Shown: positions 16,932 through 25,526, numbered from the stretch's first letter. The stretch: DNA of 42,698 nt from Demequina sp. (GCF_016278775.1 NZ_JADQBF010000099.1:1-42698), one strand, 5' to 3'. Program-made: numbers and translations. The notes: a model not told the origin generated them from the letters alone.

Positions 16932-18128
16932 CTATTCGACGACGGACCCGGTGATCGACATCGACGCACCCAAGAAGAAGATGTCGCGGTAGGGCGCCGT
17001 GTAGAAATCCTCGCCCGTGTTGTCGACGAGCTGCGAGTTGCGGATGGTGAGGGTGCCGGTGCGGTTGTTGGAGACGTAGAAGATCCCTGGACCGCCCTCG
17101 TCGGCGTAGTTCCCAGAGATGACCGTGCCGTCGATGAGGTAGTGGAAGGCATTGCCGTCGCCGTAGATGCCGCCGCCGTTGCCGCCAAGGCCGGACGACG
17201 CGCCAGTGCCCGTCGCTTGATTGTCGAGCAGCAACGAGTTGAGCACCTGGATCGACGCGTGAAGCCCTGAGATGGCGCCGCCGTTGGCGCAAGCGTTGCC
17301 CTCGAATGTGGAGTTCACGATGTAGTGGGTGCTCGCACTCAGCGTGAGCCGCACCGCGCCGCCTCCGGCATCGGAGTGCTGCGCAATGCATCGGTTGTCG
17401 GTGAAGGCCACATTGACCGCCTTGAACTGCCCGCCCCTCATCGCGATGGCGCCCCCGCCTCCTCCGCCGCCGACGCCGTCGAACCCGGCAGGGCCGTTCG
17501 TGGCGTTTCCTTCGGTCAGGGTGATGTTTTGGAAGACGATCAGCGGCGTGGTCTCGTTGTTGCAGTTCGAGCTGAGCCAGCCGAACTCCTCCTCGCACGC
17601 GTTTGCGTAGAAGATTCCGCGTTCGTCGTTTCCGCTGAGCGTGATCTGGCCCCCACCGTCGAGCACCATCTTCTGGACCGGCACGCCGCCTTGCCACGGG
17701 TGCGCGCAGTTGTGGGTATTGCACGTGTAGAGCGTGCGATCCAGCGTGATCGTCACTGGCGAGGGGCCGCAATCGAACACGACGACCCCGCCGCCTCGTA
17801 CGGCGGACGCGAGCGCCGCTGGGGTACAGGACGCTGGCGTTCCGTTGCCCACGACGTGGTCCGGATCGGAGACGTCCTCTTCCCCAGCCGCCGCGGGGAT
17901 GGTGGCCGTCCCGTCCGGGTTGCCCGTTCGCGTGTACACGATCGACGACGCGAGAGCGATGGGCGCGTCAAAGGGGTAGGCGGCCCCAGCGTCGGCCAGC
18001 ACCATCGCCTGATCCGCATCGGGCGAGATGGTGGCATCGTTTTCCACCACCGCGGTGGCGCACGCGACCGTCGTCACCGCCGCGGCGCATGCAAGCGCCA
18101 CGAATCGGACATTCCGGTATCGGCGCAC
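16932..18128 (-). CDS. secreted right-handed beta-helix lipoprotein
   Basis: A 398-residue exported protein. The signal peptide ends in a lipobox-like TVAC (Cys23). From about residue 90 it is a parallel beta-helix: repeated short strands with Gly/Asn turns (FQNITLTEGNA, GGGAIAMRGGQFKAVNVAFTDNR, YIVNSTFEGNACANGGAI, IQVLNSLLLDNQATG, LTIRNSQLVDNTG). The pattern resembles polymorphic outer-membrane protein and pectate-lyase folds. About eight cysteines in the mature part suggest disulfides. No catalytic residues can be named; a surface binding or polysaccharide-related role is inference. The start was moved from 18212 to GTG 18128, which has TACAGT six bases upstream. Confidence 0.78.
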   Translation of the reverse strand: MRRYRNVRFVALACAAAVTTVACATAVVENDATISPDADQAMVLADAGAAYPFDAPIALASSIVYTRTGNPDGTATIPAAAGEEDVSDPDHVVGNGTPASCTPAALASAVRGGGVVVFDCGPSPVTITLDRTLYTCNTHNCAHPWQGGVPVQKMVLDGGGQITLSGNDERGIFYANACEEEFGWLSSNCNNETTPLIVFQNITLTEGNATNGPAGFDGVGGGGGGGAIAMRGGQFKAVNVAFTDNRCIAQHSDAGGGAVRLTLSASTHYIVNSTFEGNACANGGAISGLHASIQVLNSLLLDNQATGTGASSGLGGNGGGIYGDGNAFHYLIDGTVISGNYADEGGPGIFYVSNNRTGTLTIRNSQLVDNTGEDFYTAPYRDIFFLGASMSITGSVVE

Positions 18129-18134
18129 GGGCCC

Positions 18135-18140
18135 ACTGTA
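18135..18140 (-). promoter_or_regulatory. -10 box, leaderless promoter of the beta-helix gene
   Basis: Minus strand TACAGT, six bases before GTG 18128. Confidence 0.5.
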
Positions 18141-18197
18141 TCCGTCAGTCCACAGGCTTGCTCGGTGAGGAAGTCCGCGTCGAGTCCCGCCGCGTGG

Positions 18198-18203
18198 GAG
18201 AGT
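18198..18203 (+). promoter_or_regulatory. possible -10 box of folC
   Basis: GAGAGT, seven bases before ATG 18211, fits only the loose NAnnnT form. GGGAG ten bases before the ATG is a rival reading as a ribosome binding site. Confidence 0.3.
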
Positions 18204-18210
18204 AGTGCCC

Positions 18211-19605
18211 ATGAGCGAAGCCGACCTCGGCCGCCTCAGCCTTGAGCAGGCCGAGCGCGAGATCTACGCCCACATCCTGTCCCGCAATCCGGAACACGAC
18301 TTCGAGCCCAAGCTCGATCGCGTCCTCGAAGCGTGCACGCTGCTGGGCGATCCCCAGCGCGCCTACAAGGTGATTCACCTGACCGGCACCAACGGCAAGA
18401 CGTCGACGGCCAGGATGGCGGAGTCGCTGGTGCGCGCCCACGGGCTGCGCACAGGGCTCTTCACGTCGCCGCACCTTACGTCCGTGCGCGAGCGCATCGC
18501 CATCGACGGCGAGCCGATCAGCCAAGAGGCGTTCGTGCGCTTGTGGTCAGAGGTGGCCCCCTTCATCAGGATCGTGGACGCGCGCTCTGCGGACGCAGGC
18601 GGGCCGCGCATGAGCTTCTTCGAGGTGCTCACGGTGCTCGCCTTCGCCGCCTTCGCCGACGCCCCAGTGGACGTCGCCGTGATCGAGGTGGGCATGGGAG
18701 GGGTCTGGGACGCCACCAACGTTGCCGACGCCGACGTTGCGGTGATCGGGCCGATCGCGCTCGACCATGAGCGGTGGTTGGGCTCCTCGCTGGCCCAGAT
18801 TGCCGCGGAGAAGGCCGGCATCGTGAAGCCCGACTGCGCGGCGATCGTCGCGGAGCAGGCGGACGTGGTGACGGAGACCATCGCTCCCGCGCTGGAGCAG
18901 GCTCGCGTCGTGATCCGCGAGGGCGAGGATCTTGAGGTGGTGGACCGCGCCGCCGCCGTCGGCGGGCAATTGCTGACCCTGCGCACGCCTTCCGCGACGT
19001 ACGAGGGCGTGTACGTGCCGCTGCTCGGGGCGCACCAGGCGCGCAACGCCAGCATGGCGCTCACTGCGGTCGAGGCGCTGTTGGCTGATGGCGGAGACTT
19101 GCGGTCGCTCGCAGGCGACACGGTGGAGGCAGGGTTCGCGGCCGTCACCTCTCCTGGCAGGCTCGAGATTGTGCGCACCTCGCCCACGATCGTGGTGGAC
19201 GCCGCCCACAACCCGCACGGCATCGGCGCGCTGGCCGAGGCGATGGAGGAGTCCTTCGCCTTCTCTACGCTGGTAGGTGTGGTAGCAGTGCTTGACGACA
19301 AGGACGCGGACGGCATTCTCGCGGGACTCGAATCGCTCCTGGACAGCGTGGTGGTGACGCGGTCGAGTTCTCCGCGAGCGATCGATCCGGAGCAGCTTGC
19401 GCGCGTGGCCGTGGCCCACTTTGGCGAGGACCGCGTGGTGACGGCCGCCGACGTTCCGAGCGCGCTCGACGCCGCCGTGCAGCGTGCTGAGCGCGACGAC
19501 GATATGGGCGGCGGGGTGCTCGTCGTCGGCTCGATCACGGTGGTCGCAGACGCCAGAACGCTGCTGGGCGTCGACAAGCCGCAGCGCCACGGGGCACGGT
19601 CATGA
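18211..19605 (+). CDS. folC: folylpolyglutamate synthase / dihydrofolate synthase
   Basis: A 464-residue Mur-ligase-type enzyme that adds glutamate to dihydropteroate and to reduced folates in the cytoplasm. The P-loop HLTGTNGKTSTA is near residue 55, followed by the folate-family TSPHL segment, the metal-site EVGMGGVWDATNV, and the C-terminal domain with VVDAAHNPHG. ATG 18211 was preferred to the in-frame GTG at 18205. The stop overlaps the DUF4233 gene by four bases (ATGA), a neighbourhood common in Actinomycetota. Confidence 0.96.
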   Translation: MSEADLGRLSLEQAEREIYAHILSRNPEHDFEPKLDRVLEACTLLGDPQRAYKVIHLTGTNGKTSTARMAESLVRAHGLRTGLFTSPHLTSVRERIAIDGEPISQEAFVRLWSEVAPFIRIVDARSADAGGPRMSFFEVLTVLAFAAFADAPVDVAVIEVGMGGVWDATNVADADVAVIGPIALDHERWLGSSLAQIAAEKAGIVKPDCAAIVAEQADVVTETIAPALEQARVVIREGEDLEVVDRAAAVGGQLLTLRTPSATYEGVYVPLLGAHQARNASMALTAVEALLADGGDLRSLAGDTVEAGFAAVTSPGRLEIVRTSPTIVVDAAHNPHGIGALAEAMEESFAFSTLVGVVAVLDDKDADGILAGLESLLDSVVVTRSSSPRAIDPEQLARVAVAHFGEDRVVTAADVPSALDAAVQRAERDDDMGGGVLVVGSITVVADARTLLGVDKPQRHGARS

Positions 19606-20009
19606 CTCGGGAAGAGATGGCTCGCGAGCAGCGACCGGCGCTCGTGGTCTTCACGCAGAGCACGCTGCTGCTCGAGTCGCTCGCGACGTTCTTCGCCACC
19701 CTCGTGACGTGGGGACTGAGCCGCGCCGACGTCGTGGATGTGTCGGGCGGGGCTGTGTGGGTGGCCGGATCCGCGCTCGCTGCCGCGTTCGCCTTCGCCT
19801 CTGGTCGCGCCAACACGAGGTGGGGCCGAATCCTGGGCTGGATTCTTCATGCCCCGCTCATCGCTGGTGGGCTGTGGGTGGGAGCGATCGCCTTTGTGGG
19901 CATCATGTTCTTAGGTGTCTACGCGCTCGGGGTCAGACTCGGCGCGCGGATCGACAGGGAACGGGCGGAGCACGCTGGCCACGGCGCCACGCAGGAAGGA
20001 ACCTCGTGA
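19602..20009 (+). CDS. DUF4233 membrane protein
   Basis: A 135-residue protein with four hydrophobic segments (about 20-40, 46-65, 74-88 and 90-110) and charged ends. It matches the DUF4233 family found directly after folC in many actinobacteria. Function unknown. It overlaps folC by ATGA and the next gene by GTGA, so the three are translationally coupled. The N-terminal TREEMAREQRP and the helix 1 motif QSTLLLESLATFF are the most family-like parts. Confidence 0.8.
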   Translation: MTREEMAREQRPALVVFTQSTLLLESLATFFATLVTWGLSRADVVDVSGGAVWVAGSALAAAFAFASGRANTRWGRILGWILHAPLIAGGLWVGAIAFVGIMFLGVYALGVRLGARIDRERAEHAGHGATQEGTS

Positions 20010-20485
20010 ACGGCCTTCTCACTCGCATGGGCCTGGCTTTCGCCGTCGCCGCCGTGGGCCTCGGCATGCTGTTCTACTCTTTCGAGCGGCTGTCTCTCGT
20101 CGAACTGGCTCGCACCCTCGATCAGGGCGAAGGTGGGGCTCCAGGTACGGTTCAGGCGTCGCTCTTCTTCGGCCTGGTGTTGTTCAATTTTGCCGCGCTC
20201 TTCGCCTTGGTGCGATGGGCCAACTACTTGCGCGAGTTCCCCAGGACTCCGCAAGCGCCCGTGTGGTTCTTGGTGGCGCTGCTGGTGATTGGGGGCGGCG
20301 CAATGGTGTGGGCCTTGGCCACGCACACTGGCTGGCTGCGCACGCTCGACGAGGTGCCACTGACCGTCTCGTGGGGCTACATCATGTTCCAAGTAGTGGC
20401 CGCCATGCTGGTGCTGATGGCGCTCGTGCTGTTGGGAGCTCGATGGTCGCCCGGCTACAAGCGCCAGTCGAACTACACGTCGTAG
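20006..20485 (+). CDS. small integral membrane protein downstream of folC
   Basis: A 159-residue protein with four membrane segments: MGLAFAVAAVGLGMLFYSF, SLFFGLVLFNFAALFALV, PVWFLVALLVIGGGAMVWAL and IMFQVVAAMLVLMALVLLG. I do not recognise the family. The GTG start at 20006 overlaps the previous stop (GTGA) and has AGGAAGGAA five to six bases upstream. A longer open frame back to 19484 runs through two real genes and was dropped. The coupling suggests it works with, or is made alongside, the DUF4233 protein. Confidence 0.72.
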   Translation: MNGLLTRMGLAFAVAAVGLGMLFYSFERLSLVELARTLDQGEGGAPGTVQASLFFGLVLFNFAALFALVRWANYLREFPRTPQAPVWFLVALLVIGGGAMVWALATHTGWLRTLDEVPLTVSWGYIMFQVVAAMLVLMALVLLGARWSPGYKRQSNYTS

Positions 20486-20504
20486 AAGCGGGCCCGTCGC
20501 CAGG

Positions 20505-21011
20505 TCAGACGGTGAGTGCCGCGTGCACCTCGTAGGCCGCCAGCACCTCGCGACCGCGCAAGGCGGCGATCTCCATGAGGAACGCGAAGGCAACAGAAGC
20601 GGCACCCGCCCGGGTCAGCAGATCCGCCACCGCTCCAGCGGTGCCTCCCGTCGCCAGGACGTCGTCAATGACGAGCACGCGCTTGCCCTCTATCCCGTCG
20701 GGGCTGAGGCAAAGCTCTGAAGCGCCGTACTCAATTGTCGCGTCTGCCTCCAGCAACTCGCCTGGTAGTTTGCCCTTCTTGCGCACCATCGTCAGCCCCA
20801 CGCCCAGATCTTGCGCGATCACTGGAGCAAAGATGAACCCCCGCGCGTCGACTCCCGCGATGAGGTCAATGCCCTCGCCTACGGGAGGTGTCAGGGCGTC
20901 GCATGCCGCACGGAACCGCTGCGGGCTCGCCAGGATGGGCGCGATGTCGTAGAAGAGAACGCCTTCCACTGGAAAGTCGGGATAGGTGGCGAAGTCATCG
21001 AGCGTGATCAT
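20505..21011 (-). CDS. apt: adenine phosphoribosyltransferase
   Basis: A 168-residue type I phosphoribosyltransferase that makes AMP from adenine and PRPP for purine salvage. The N-terminal hood starts [16 protein letters not shown]. The PRPP-binding loop is [17 protein letters not shown] near residue 110, and KKGKLPGE is the flexible catalytic loop. The frame is open to 21098, but homology starts at ATG 21011, with CAGGAT six bases before it. It is divergent from ndk, with only 43 bases between the start codons. Confidence 0.95.
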   Translation of the reverse strand: MITLDDFATYPDFPVEGVLFYDIAPILASPQRFRAACDALTPPVGEGIDLIAGVDARGFIFAPVIAQDLGVGLTMVRKKGKLPGELLEADATIEYGASELCLSPDGIEGKRVLVIDDVLATGGTAGAVADLLTRAGAASVAFAFLMEIAALRGREVLAAYEVHAALTV

Positions 21012-21017
21012 GTGGCC

Positions 21018-21023
21018 ATCCTG
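21018..21023 (-). promoter_or_regulatory. -10 box of apt
   Basis: Minus strand CAGGAT, six bases before ATG 21011. Its AGGA could instead be a ribosome binding site. It faces the ndk promoter across 18 bases. Confidence 0.4.
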
Positions 21024-21041
21024 GCAGAGCCTCGAACCCGT

Positions 21042-21047
21042 TAGGCT
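21042..21047 (+). promoter_or_regulatory. -10 box, leaderless promoter of ndk
   Basis: TAGGCT, seven bases before ATG 21055. The matching -35 would fall inside the apt promoter region. Confidence 0.55.
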
Positions 21048-21054
21048 CGCTTGC

Positions 21055-21474
21055 ATGACAGAACGCACCCTGATTCTTGTGAAGCCCGACGGCGTCAAGC
21101 GCGGACTGGCAGGAGAGATCCTGCGCCGTATCGAGGCAAAGGGCTACACCCTCGTTGCCATCGATCTACGGACGGCCACCGCGGAGTTGCTGGCCAAGCA
21201 CTACGAGGAGCACGTGGGCAAGCCGTTCTACGAGCCGCTCGTGGAGTTCATGACGTCCGGCCCCTCACTCGCGATCGTGGCCGAGGGGGAGCGCGTCATC
21301 GAAGGCTTCCGCTCGCTCGCTGGCACCACGGACCCCACCGCGGCGCCGCCAGGAACCATTCGCGGTGACCTGGGCCGCCAGTGGTCCACCGCGGTGCTGC
21401 AGAACCTCGTTCACGGCTCGGACAGTCCCGAGAGCGCTGACCGTGAGATCGGCATCTGGTTTCCCGCGCTGTAG
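21055..21474 (+). CDS. ndk: nucleoside diphosphate kinase
   Basis: A 139-residue enzyme of usual length that moves the gamma phosphate between nucleoside triphosphates and diphosphates through a phosphohistidine. It opens [16 protein letters not shown]. The catalytic histidine is His120 in NLVHGSDS. The nucleotide-binding segments RSLAGTTDP and GTIRGDLG are present. ATG 21055 is fixed by homology and by TAGGCT seven bases upstream; a longer frame to 20986 enters the apt gene. A hairpin follows the stop directly. Confidence 0.97.
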   Translation: MTERTLILVKPDGVKRGLAGEILRRIEAKGYTLVAIDLRTATAELLAKHYEEHVGKPFYEPLVEFMTSGPSLAIVAEGERVIEGFRSLAGTTDPTAAPPGTIRGDLGRQWSTAVLQNLVHGSDSPESADREIGIWFPAL

Positions 21475-21510
21475 GGACGACGCCTGGACGCCTGGCTGTG
21501 GCGGTCGTCC
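21475..21510 (+). terminator. hairpin after ndk
   Basis: Perfect seven-base stem GGACGAC / GTCGTCC beginning one base after the ndk stop, with a 22-base G+C-rich loop and no T-run. Confidence 0.35.
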
Positions 21511-21530
21511 GTAGTGCGTTCACCGTTCAC

Positions 21531-21536
21531 TAGGCT
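21531..21536 (+). promoter_or_regulatory. -10 box, leaderless promoter of smc
   Basis: TAGGCT, six bases before GTG 21543. Confidence 0.55.
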
Positions 21537-21542
21537 GAGCCC

Positions 21543-24500
21543 GTGCATCTGAAGACGCTGACGCTACGAGGATTCAAGTCCTTCGCGTCGGCGACCACCC
21601 TGGAGTTCGAGACCGGCATCACGTGTGTGGTGGGTCCCAACGGCTCAGGAAAGTCCAATGTGGTGGACGCGCTCGCCTGGGTGATGGGCGAGCAGGGCGC
21701 CAAGACGTTGCGCGGCGGCAACATGGCTGACGTCATCTTTGCGGGCACGTCCGGCCGCCCACCCTTGGGCCGCGCCGAGGTGTCGCTGACCATTGACAAC
21801 GCTGACGGCGCGTTGCCCATCGAATACTCAGAGGTGACGATTACGCGCACCCTGTTCCGCTCCGGCGGCTCCGAGTACGCGATCAATGGATCGCCGTGCA
21901 GGCTGCTCGACATTCAGGACCTGCTGTCAGATACCGGCCTTGGCCGCGAGATGCACGTGATAGTGGGCCAGGGCCAACTCGACGCCGTGTTGCGCGCCAC
22001 GCCAGAGGAGCGCAGGCACTTCATCGAAGAGGCCGCCGGCATCCTCAAGCATCGGCGCCGCAAGGACAAGGCGCTGCGCAAGCTGGACGCGATGCAGGCA
22101 AACCTGACCCGCGTTCAAGACCTCACGGCCGAGATTCGCCGCCAGTTGGGGCCGCTCGGCAGGCAGGCAGAGGTGGCGCGCCAGGCGCAATCCATTCAGT
22201 CGCAGGTGCGCGACGCCGCTGCGCGGTTGCTCGCCGACGACATCGCGACGCTCGCCTCCGCTATTGCCGAGGAACGTGCCGACGAGTCGGCACTGTTGGA
22301 GCGGAGGGCCCAGGTCGAGAAGGCGCTCGCGGAATCGCGTCACTCCCTCACGGAACTGGAGCGCGCGTCGGCAGAAGCCACGCCTGCACTCACCCGCGCA
22401 AACGACACCTTCTACCGCCTGTCGTCGATCAGGGAGCGGCTTCGCAACCTGGGGGCGCTCGCCGAGGAGCGGGTCCGGATGCTCGGCTCGTCCGTCGACT
22501 CGATGCCGCCCACTGACTTGGTGGACCTGGCCGAGCAACTGGAACGCGCGCATGCCGCGAGGCAGGAGCTTGATGCAGAGGTGCGCGACGCGGCCGAGGC
22601 ACTCGAGCAGGCGGAGAGCGCTCGCGGCGAGGCGGAGCGCGCCGCCGAAGCATCGGAAAGGCACCTTGCCAACCTGTTGCGATCGGTGGCCGATCGCCGC
22701 GAGGGCGTCGCACGACTCGCTGGCGACGTCGCTGCTAGACGGTCGCGCATTGAGGCCATGGAGGCGGAGATCGGCCGCCTGCGCGAGGCTCAGGCGCAAG
22801 CCGACAAGCGTGCGCACGAGGCGAATACCGAGTTCCAGCGACTCGAAACCACGGTGGCCGATGTCGAACGCGGCGAGGAGGACCTCGACTCGGCCCACGA
22901 GGCCGCCGTCGAGGCGTGGGACGCGGCCAAGGAGCGGCTGGAAGAAGTACGGCAGCGGCTACGCGAGGCGGAGCGTCAACGGGACACCTGGTCGGCGAAG
23001 GTCGAGGCGCTCTCACTGTCGCTCGAGCGCAAGGACGGCGTGGGCGAGTTGCTTGCCGCTGGCGTGCGTTCTGTGCGCGGCACCGTCGCGTCGCTGATCG
23101 AAGTCAACGACGGGGCTGAAGACGCGATCGCGGCGGCCTTGGGGCCGCTCGCAGAGGCAGCGGCCGTCGATTCGGTAGGCGACGCCGTCGACGCGATCCG
23201 TTGGCTGCGCGACGAGGATGCCGGCCGCGCCCGCTTTGTAGTGGCCGACCAGGGCGCGAAGGTTGCCAATCCTTCGATCGACTTGCCGGCTGGCGCACGC
23301 TGGGCCTCGGAACTCATTGCGGGTTCGGATGGATTCGCGGCAACAGTCCGGTCCTTCATGTCTTCAGTCGTGGTCGTCGACGATCTCGCGGCCGCGCGTT
23401 CACTGGTCGCGGCGCACGCTGACGTTGTCGCCGTCACCAGGAGGGGCGACCTGCTCGGCGCGAGGAACGCGTCTGGCGGGGCGGGCGATGCCCCCAGCAT
23501 CATGCACTTGCAGGCCGCGTACGACGACGCGTGCGAAGGGCGGGATCAGGCGGTCCGCCTCATCGAGTCGGCGTTGTTCGAGCAGCGTGCGGCCGAAGAG
23601 GCCGAGGCGCAGGCGCACGAGGACCACGACGCCACGCTGGCAAGGCTGAATGAGTCGGACGCGCGCATGTCAGCTGTCGCGGAACAACTCGGCCACCTGT
23701 CCGCCTCCGCACGCTCAGCACGAGCAGATGCCGAGAGGCTCGCCAGCCAAGTGGAGCAGGCCAGCGCGCGCATCGCGAGCGACGAAGAGGACTTGGCCGG
23801 GCTGGTGCAACGGTTGGGCGCCGCGCAGGCGGAGCCGGAGCAGACGGAGGCGGACACGGCGGACGCGCAGCGCCAACGCGACGCCGATGCCGCGGCCTCC
23901 CAGCAGGCGCGCGCCAAAGAAACAGAGGCGCGACTCGCGCTACGCACTGCAGAGGAGCGTGCGCGAGCCCTGGCCGCCAGAGCAGAGAGCCTCGAGCGCA
24001 CCGTGACCGCGGAGCGAGACGCCCGCGCGAGGGCTGAGGAGGCCGCTCAGCGCCGTGAACGTCAGGCCATGGCGGCTCGCGAGGTCATTGCAGGCGTCCA
24101 AGCCACGATGCCGCACATCGACACAGCGGTGGCGAAGGCGGACGACGCCCGCGCCCAGGTGGAGGCCACGCGCGCCGAACGCACGTCCTCGCTATCCGAG
24201 CTGCGCGTTCATGTCGATCAACTCGCCGGCGAGTACGCGAGGCTCACGGACGAGTCGCATCGTGACGAGGTGGCGCGTGCGCAGCAGCAGGTGCGGCTGG
24301 AGCAGTTGCAGATGCGCGCCGTCGATGAACTGGGCCTTGACCCTGAACAGTTGGTCGCCGAGTTTGGCCCCCAACACGACGTTCCCGTGGTCTCCGAGGC
24401 GGGCGAAGAGGACCACGAGCCCTTCGTGCGGGAGGTCGTGGAGAAGCGGCTCCGCACCGCTCAGCGCGCGATGGGTCAACTGGGCCGCGTGAACCCGCTC

Positions 24501-25082
24501 GCGCTTGAGGAGTTTGCGGCGCTGGAGGAGCGTCACAAGTTCCTTCAGGATCAATTGGCGGATATCAAGTCGTCTCGCGAAGACCTCCTGGACATCGTGA
24601 CCGAGATCGATCAGCGCGTCGAGAAGATCTTCACGGAGGCGTTCGTGGACACGGCCGCGCAGTTCGAGCGCATCTTCCCGAGGCTGTTCCCTGGCGGCGA
24701 GGGCAAGCTCGTGCTCACTGACCCCAAGAACATGCTGGAGACAGGCATCGATGTCGAGGCTAGGCCCGCAGGCAAGAAGGTCAAGCGGTTGTCGCTCCTG
24801 TCGGGTGGCGAGCGCTCGCTGACGGCGGTGGCACTGCTGGTGTCGATCTTCAAGGCGCGGCCCAGCCCCTTCTATGTCATGGACGAGGTAGAGGCCGCCC
24901 TGGACGACACCAACCTTGGGCGCCTGTTGGAGATCTTGCGAGAGCTTCGCGACGATTCCCAGCTGATTGTCATCACCCATCAGAAGCGCACGATGGAAGT
25001 CGCGGACGCGCTGTACGGCATCACCATGCGCGGAGACGGAGTCACCACCGTGGTGAGCCAGCGCATGGGGGACCACGCGTAG
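21543..25082 (+). CDS. smc: chromosome segregation protein SMC
   Basis: An 1179-residue SMC ATPase of full length that compacts and aligns chromosome arms with ScpA/ScpB (not in the window). The Walker A head VVGPNGSGKSNVVDAL is near residue 32. Two long coiled coils, rich in Glu/Ala/Arg heptads, flank a hinge at about 500-660. The C-terminal head has the signature LSGGERSLTAVALL and Walker B FYVMDEVEAALDD. The GTG start is supported by a TAGGCT box six bases before it and by homology (MHLKTLTLRGFKSFA). ftsY follows after a small membrane gene, the usual actinobacterial smc-ftsY order. Confidence 0.98.
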   Translation: MHLKTLTLRGFKSFASATTLEFETGITCVVGPNGSGKSNVVDALAWVMGEQGAKTLRGGNMADVIFAGTSGRPPLGRAEVSLTIDNADGALPIEYSEVTITRTLFRSGGSEYAINGSPCRLLDIQDLLSDTGLGREMHVIVGQGQLDAVLRATPEERRHFIEEAAGILKHRRRKDKALRKLDAMQANLTRVQDLTAEIRRQLGPLGRQAEVARQAQSIQSQVRDAAARLLADDIATLASAIAEERADESALLERRAQVEKALAESRHSLTELERASAEATPALTRANDTFYRLSSIRERLRNLGALAEERVRMLGSSVDSMPPTDLVDLAEQLERAHAARQELDAEVRDAAEALEQAESARGEAERAAEASERHLANLLRSVADRREGVARLAGDVAARRSRIEAMEAEIGRLREAQAQADKRAHEANTEFQRLETTVADVERGEEDLDSAHEAAVEAWDAAKERLEEVRQRLREAERQRDTWSAKVEALSLSLERKDGVGELLAAGVRSVRGTVASLIEVNDGAEDAIAAALGPLAEAAAVDSVGDAVDAIRWLRDEDAGRARFVVADQGAKVANPSIDLPAGARWASELIAGSDGFAATVRSFMSSVVVVDDLAAARSLVAAHADVVAVTRRGDLLGARNASGGAGDAPSIMHLQAAYDDACEGRDQAVRLIESALFEQRAAEEAEAQAHEDHDATLARLNESDARMSAVAEQLGHLSASARSARADAERLASQVEQASARIASDEEDLAGLVQRLGAAQAEPEQTEADTADAQRQRDADAAASQQARAKETEARLALRTAEERARALAARAESLERTVTAERDARARAEEAAQRRERQAMAAREVIAGVQATMPHIDTAVAKADDARAQVEATRAERTSSLSELRVHVDQLAGEYARLTDESHRDEVARAQQQVRLEQLQMRAVDELGLDPEQLVAEFGPQHDVPVVSEAGEEDHEPFVREVVEKRLRTAQRAMGQLGRVNPLALEEFAALEERHKFLQDQLADIKSSREDLLDIVTEIDQRVEKIFTEAFVDTAAQFERIFPRLFPGGEGKLVLTDPKNMLETGIDVEARPAGKKVKRLSLLSGGERSLTAVALLVSIFKARPSPFYVMDEVEAALDDTNLGRLLEILRELRDDSQLIVITHQKRTMEVADALYGITMRGDGVTTVVSQRMGDHA

Positions 25083-25108
25083 CGGTCGGCGGGAACGCGC
25101 GCGACCGC
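25082..25108 (+). terminator. hairpin after smc
   Basis: Perfect seven-base stem GCGGTCG / CGACCGC, starting on the last base of the smc stop, with a 13-base loop and no T-run. Confidence 0.35.
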
Positions 25109-25176
25109 CCTGCGTTGAAGTCAATGGACGCGCGCATCGGTCGCGCTTGCCAGATCCTCTCAACGGCGAGAGTATT

Positions 25177-25224
25177 ATGTCCTTAATGTCCGTTATGAAG
25201 GGTCACTCGTGTTTAGCTACATGA
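25177..25224 (+). CDS. possible 15-residue leader peptide
   Basis: Reads MSLMSVMKGHSCLAT and stops at a TGA that overlaps an ATG (25221) of the next gene. Its three ATGs are in one frame because the DNA is a nine-base tandem repeat (TTATGTCCT, TAATGTCCG, TTATGAAGG). It has two TTA codons, rare in this genome. TATTAT at 25173-25178 could be a -10 box, but then the first ATG would precede the transcript start. Only weak evidence of translation. Confidence 0.25.
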   Translation: MSLMSVMKGHSCLAT

Positions 25225-25493
25225 TCGACGTCATTGCCTGGGCGGTCGCGTTCTCGTTCCTGGCCATCATCTTCGCGTTCGCCGCGGAGGGTCGTGGTGC
25301 GCACCTCATGCGCGTCTTGCTGGGCCTCGCCCCGCGCAAGGAGGGGCTCGAAGCCTTCGAGTCGGTGCCGCGTGACGACGGCGACTGGCGCCTCATTGGC
25401 GCCCTCGAGGAGCCTCAGCGCCGTTCCAGGCCGGCTTCCATTCCGCCGACGGTGGAACGGGATCCCTCGCGACGCACCGGCGCGCCAGCGTAG
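25209..25493 (+). CDS. small membrane-anchored protein between smc and ftsY
   Basis: A 94-residue protein with one N-terminal membrane segment (IDVIAWAVAFSFLAIIFAFAA, about residues 6-26) and a charged, proline- and arginine-rich cytoplasmic tail. No family recognised. GTG 25209 has AAGGG about seven bases upstream. ATG 25221 is an alternative start that overlaps the stop of a putative leader peptide. The upstream 126 bases hold the smc hairpin and an unusually A+T-rich repeat. Position next to ftsY hints at membrane or secretion work, but nothing in the protein proves it. Confidence 0.6.
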   Translation: MFSYMIDVIAWAVAFSFLAIIFAFAAEGRGAHLMRVLLGLAPRKEGLEAFESVPRDDGDWRLIGALEEPQRRSRPASIPPTVERDPSRRTGAPA

Positions 25494-25514
25494 GCTTCGC
25501 CGCCCGATCTTTGG

Positions 25515-25520
25515 GACACT
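25515..25520 (+). promoter_or_regulatory. possible -10 box of ftsY
   Basis: GACACT, six bases before GTG 25527. Spacing fits the leaderless pattern but the hexamer is weak. Confidence 0.3.
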
Positions 25521-25526
25521 GACACC

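Noticed and set aside
15376-16992. 538-codon frame opposite the helicase
   Set aside because: Lies wholly antisense to a gene with clear helicase motifs; product is Arg/Gly-rich with no family pattern, as expected from codon bias in G+C-rich DNA.
18375-19850. 491-codon Ser/Thr-rich frame opposite folC
   Set aside because: Antisense to folC and DUF4233, which have strong homology.
19484-20485. 333-codon open frame including the small membrane protein
   Set aside because: Its first ~174 codons run out of frame through folC and DUF4233; the real start is GTG 20006 with a ribosome site.
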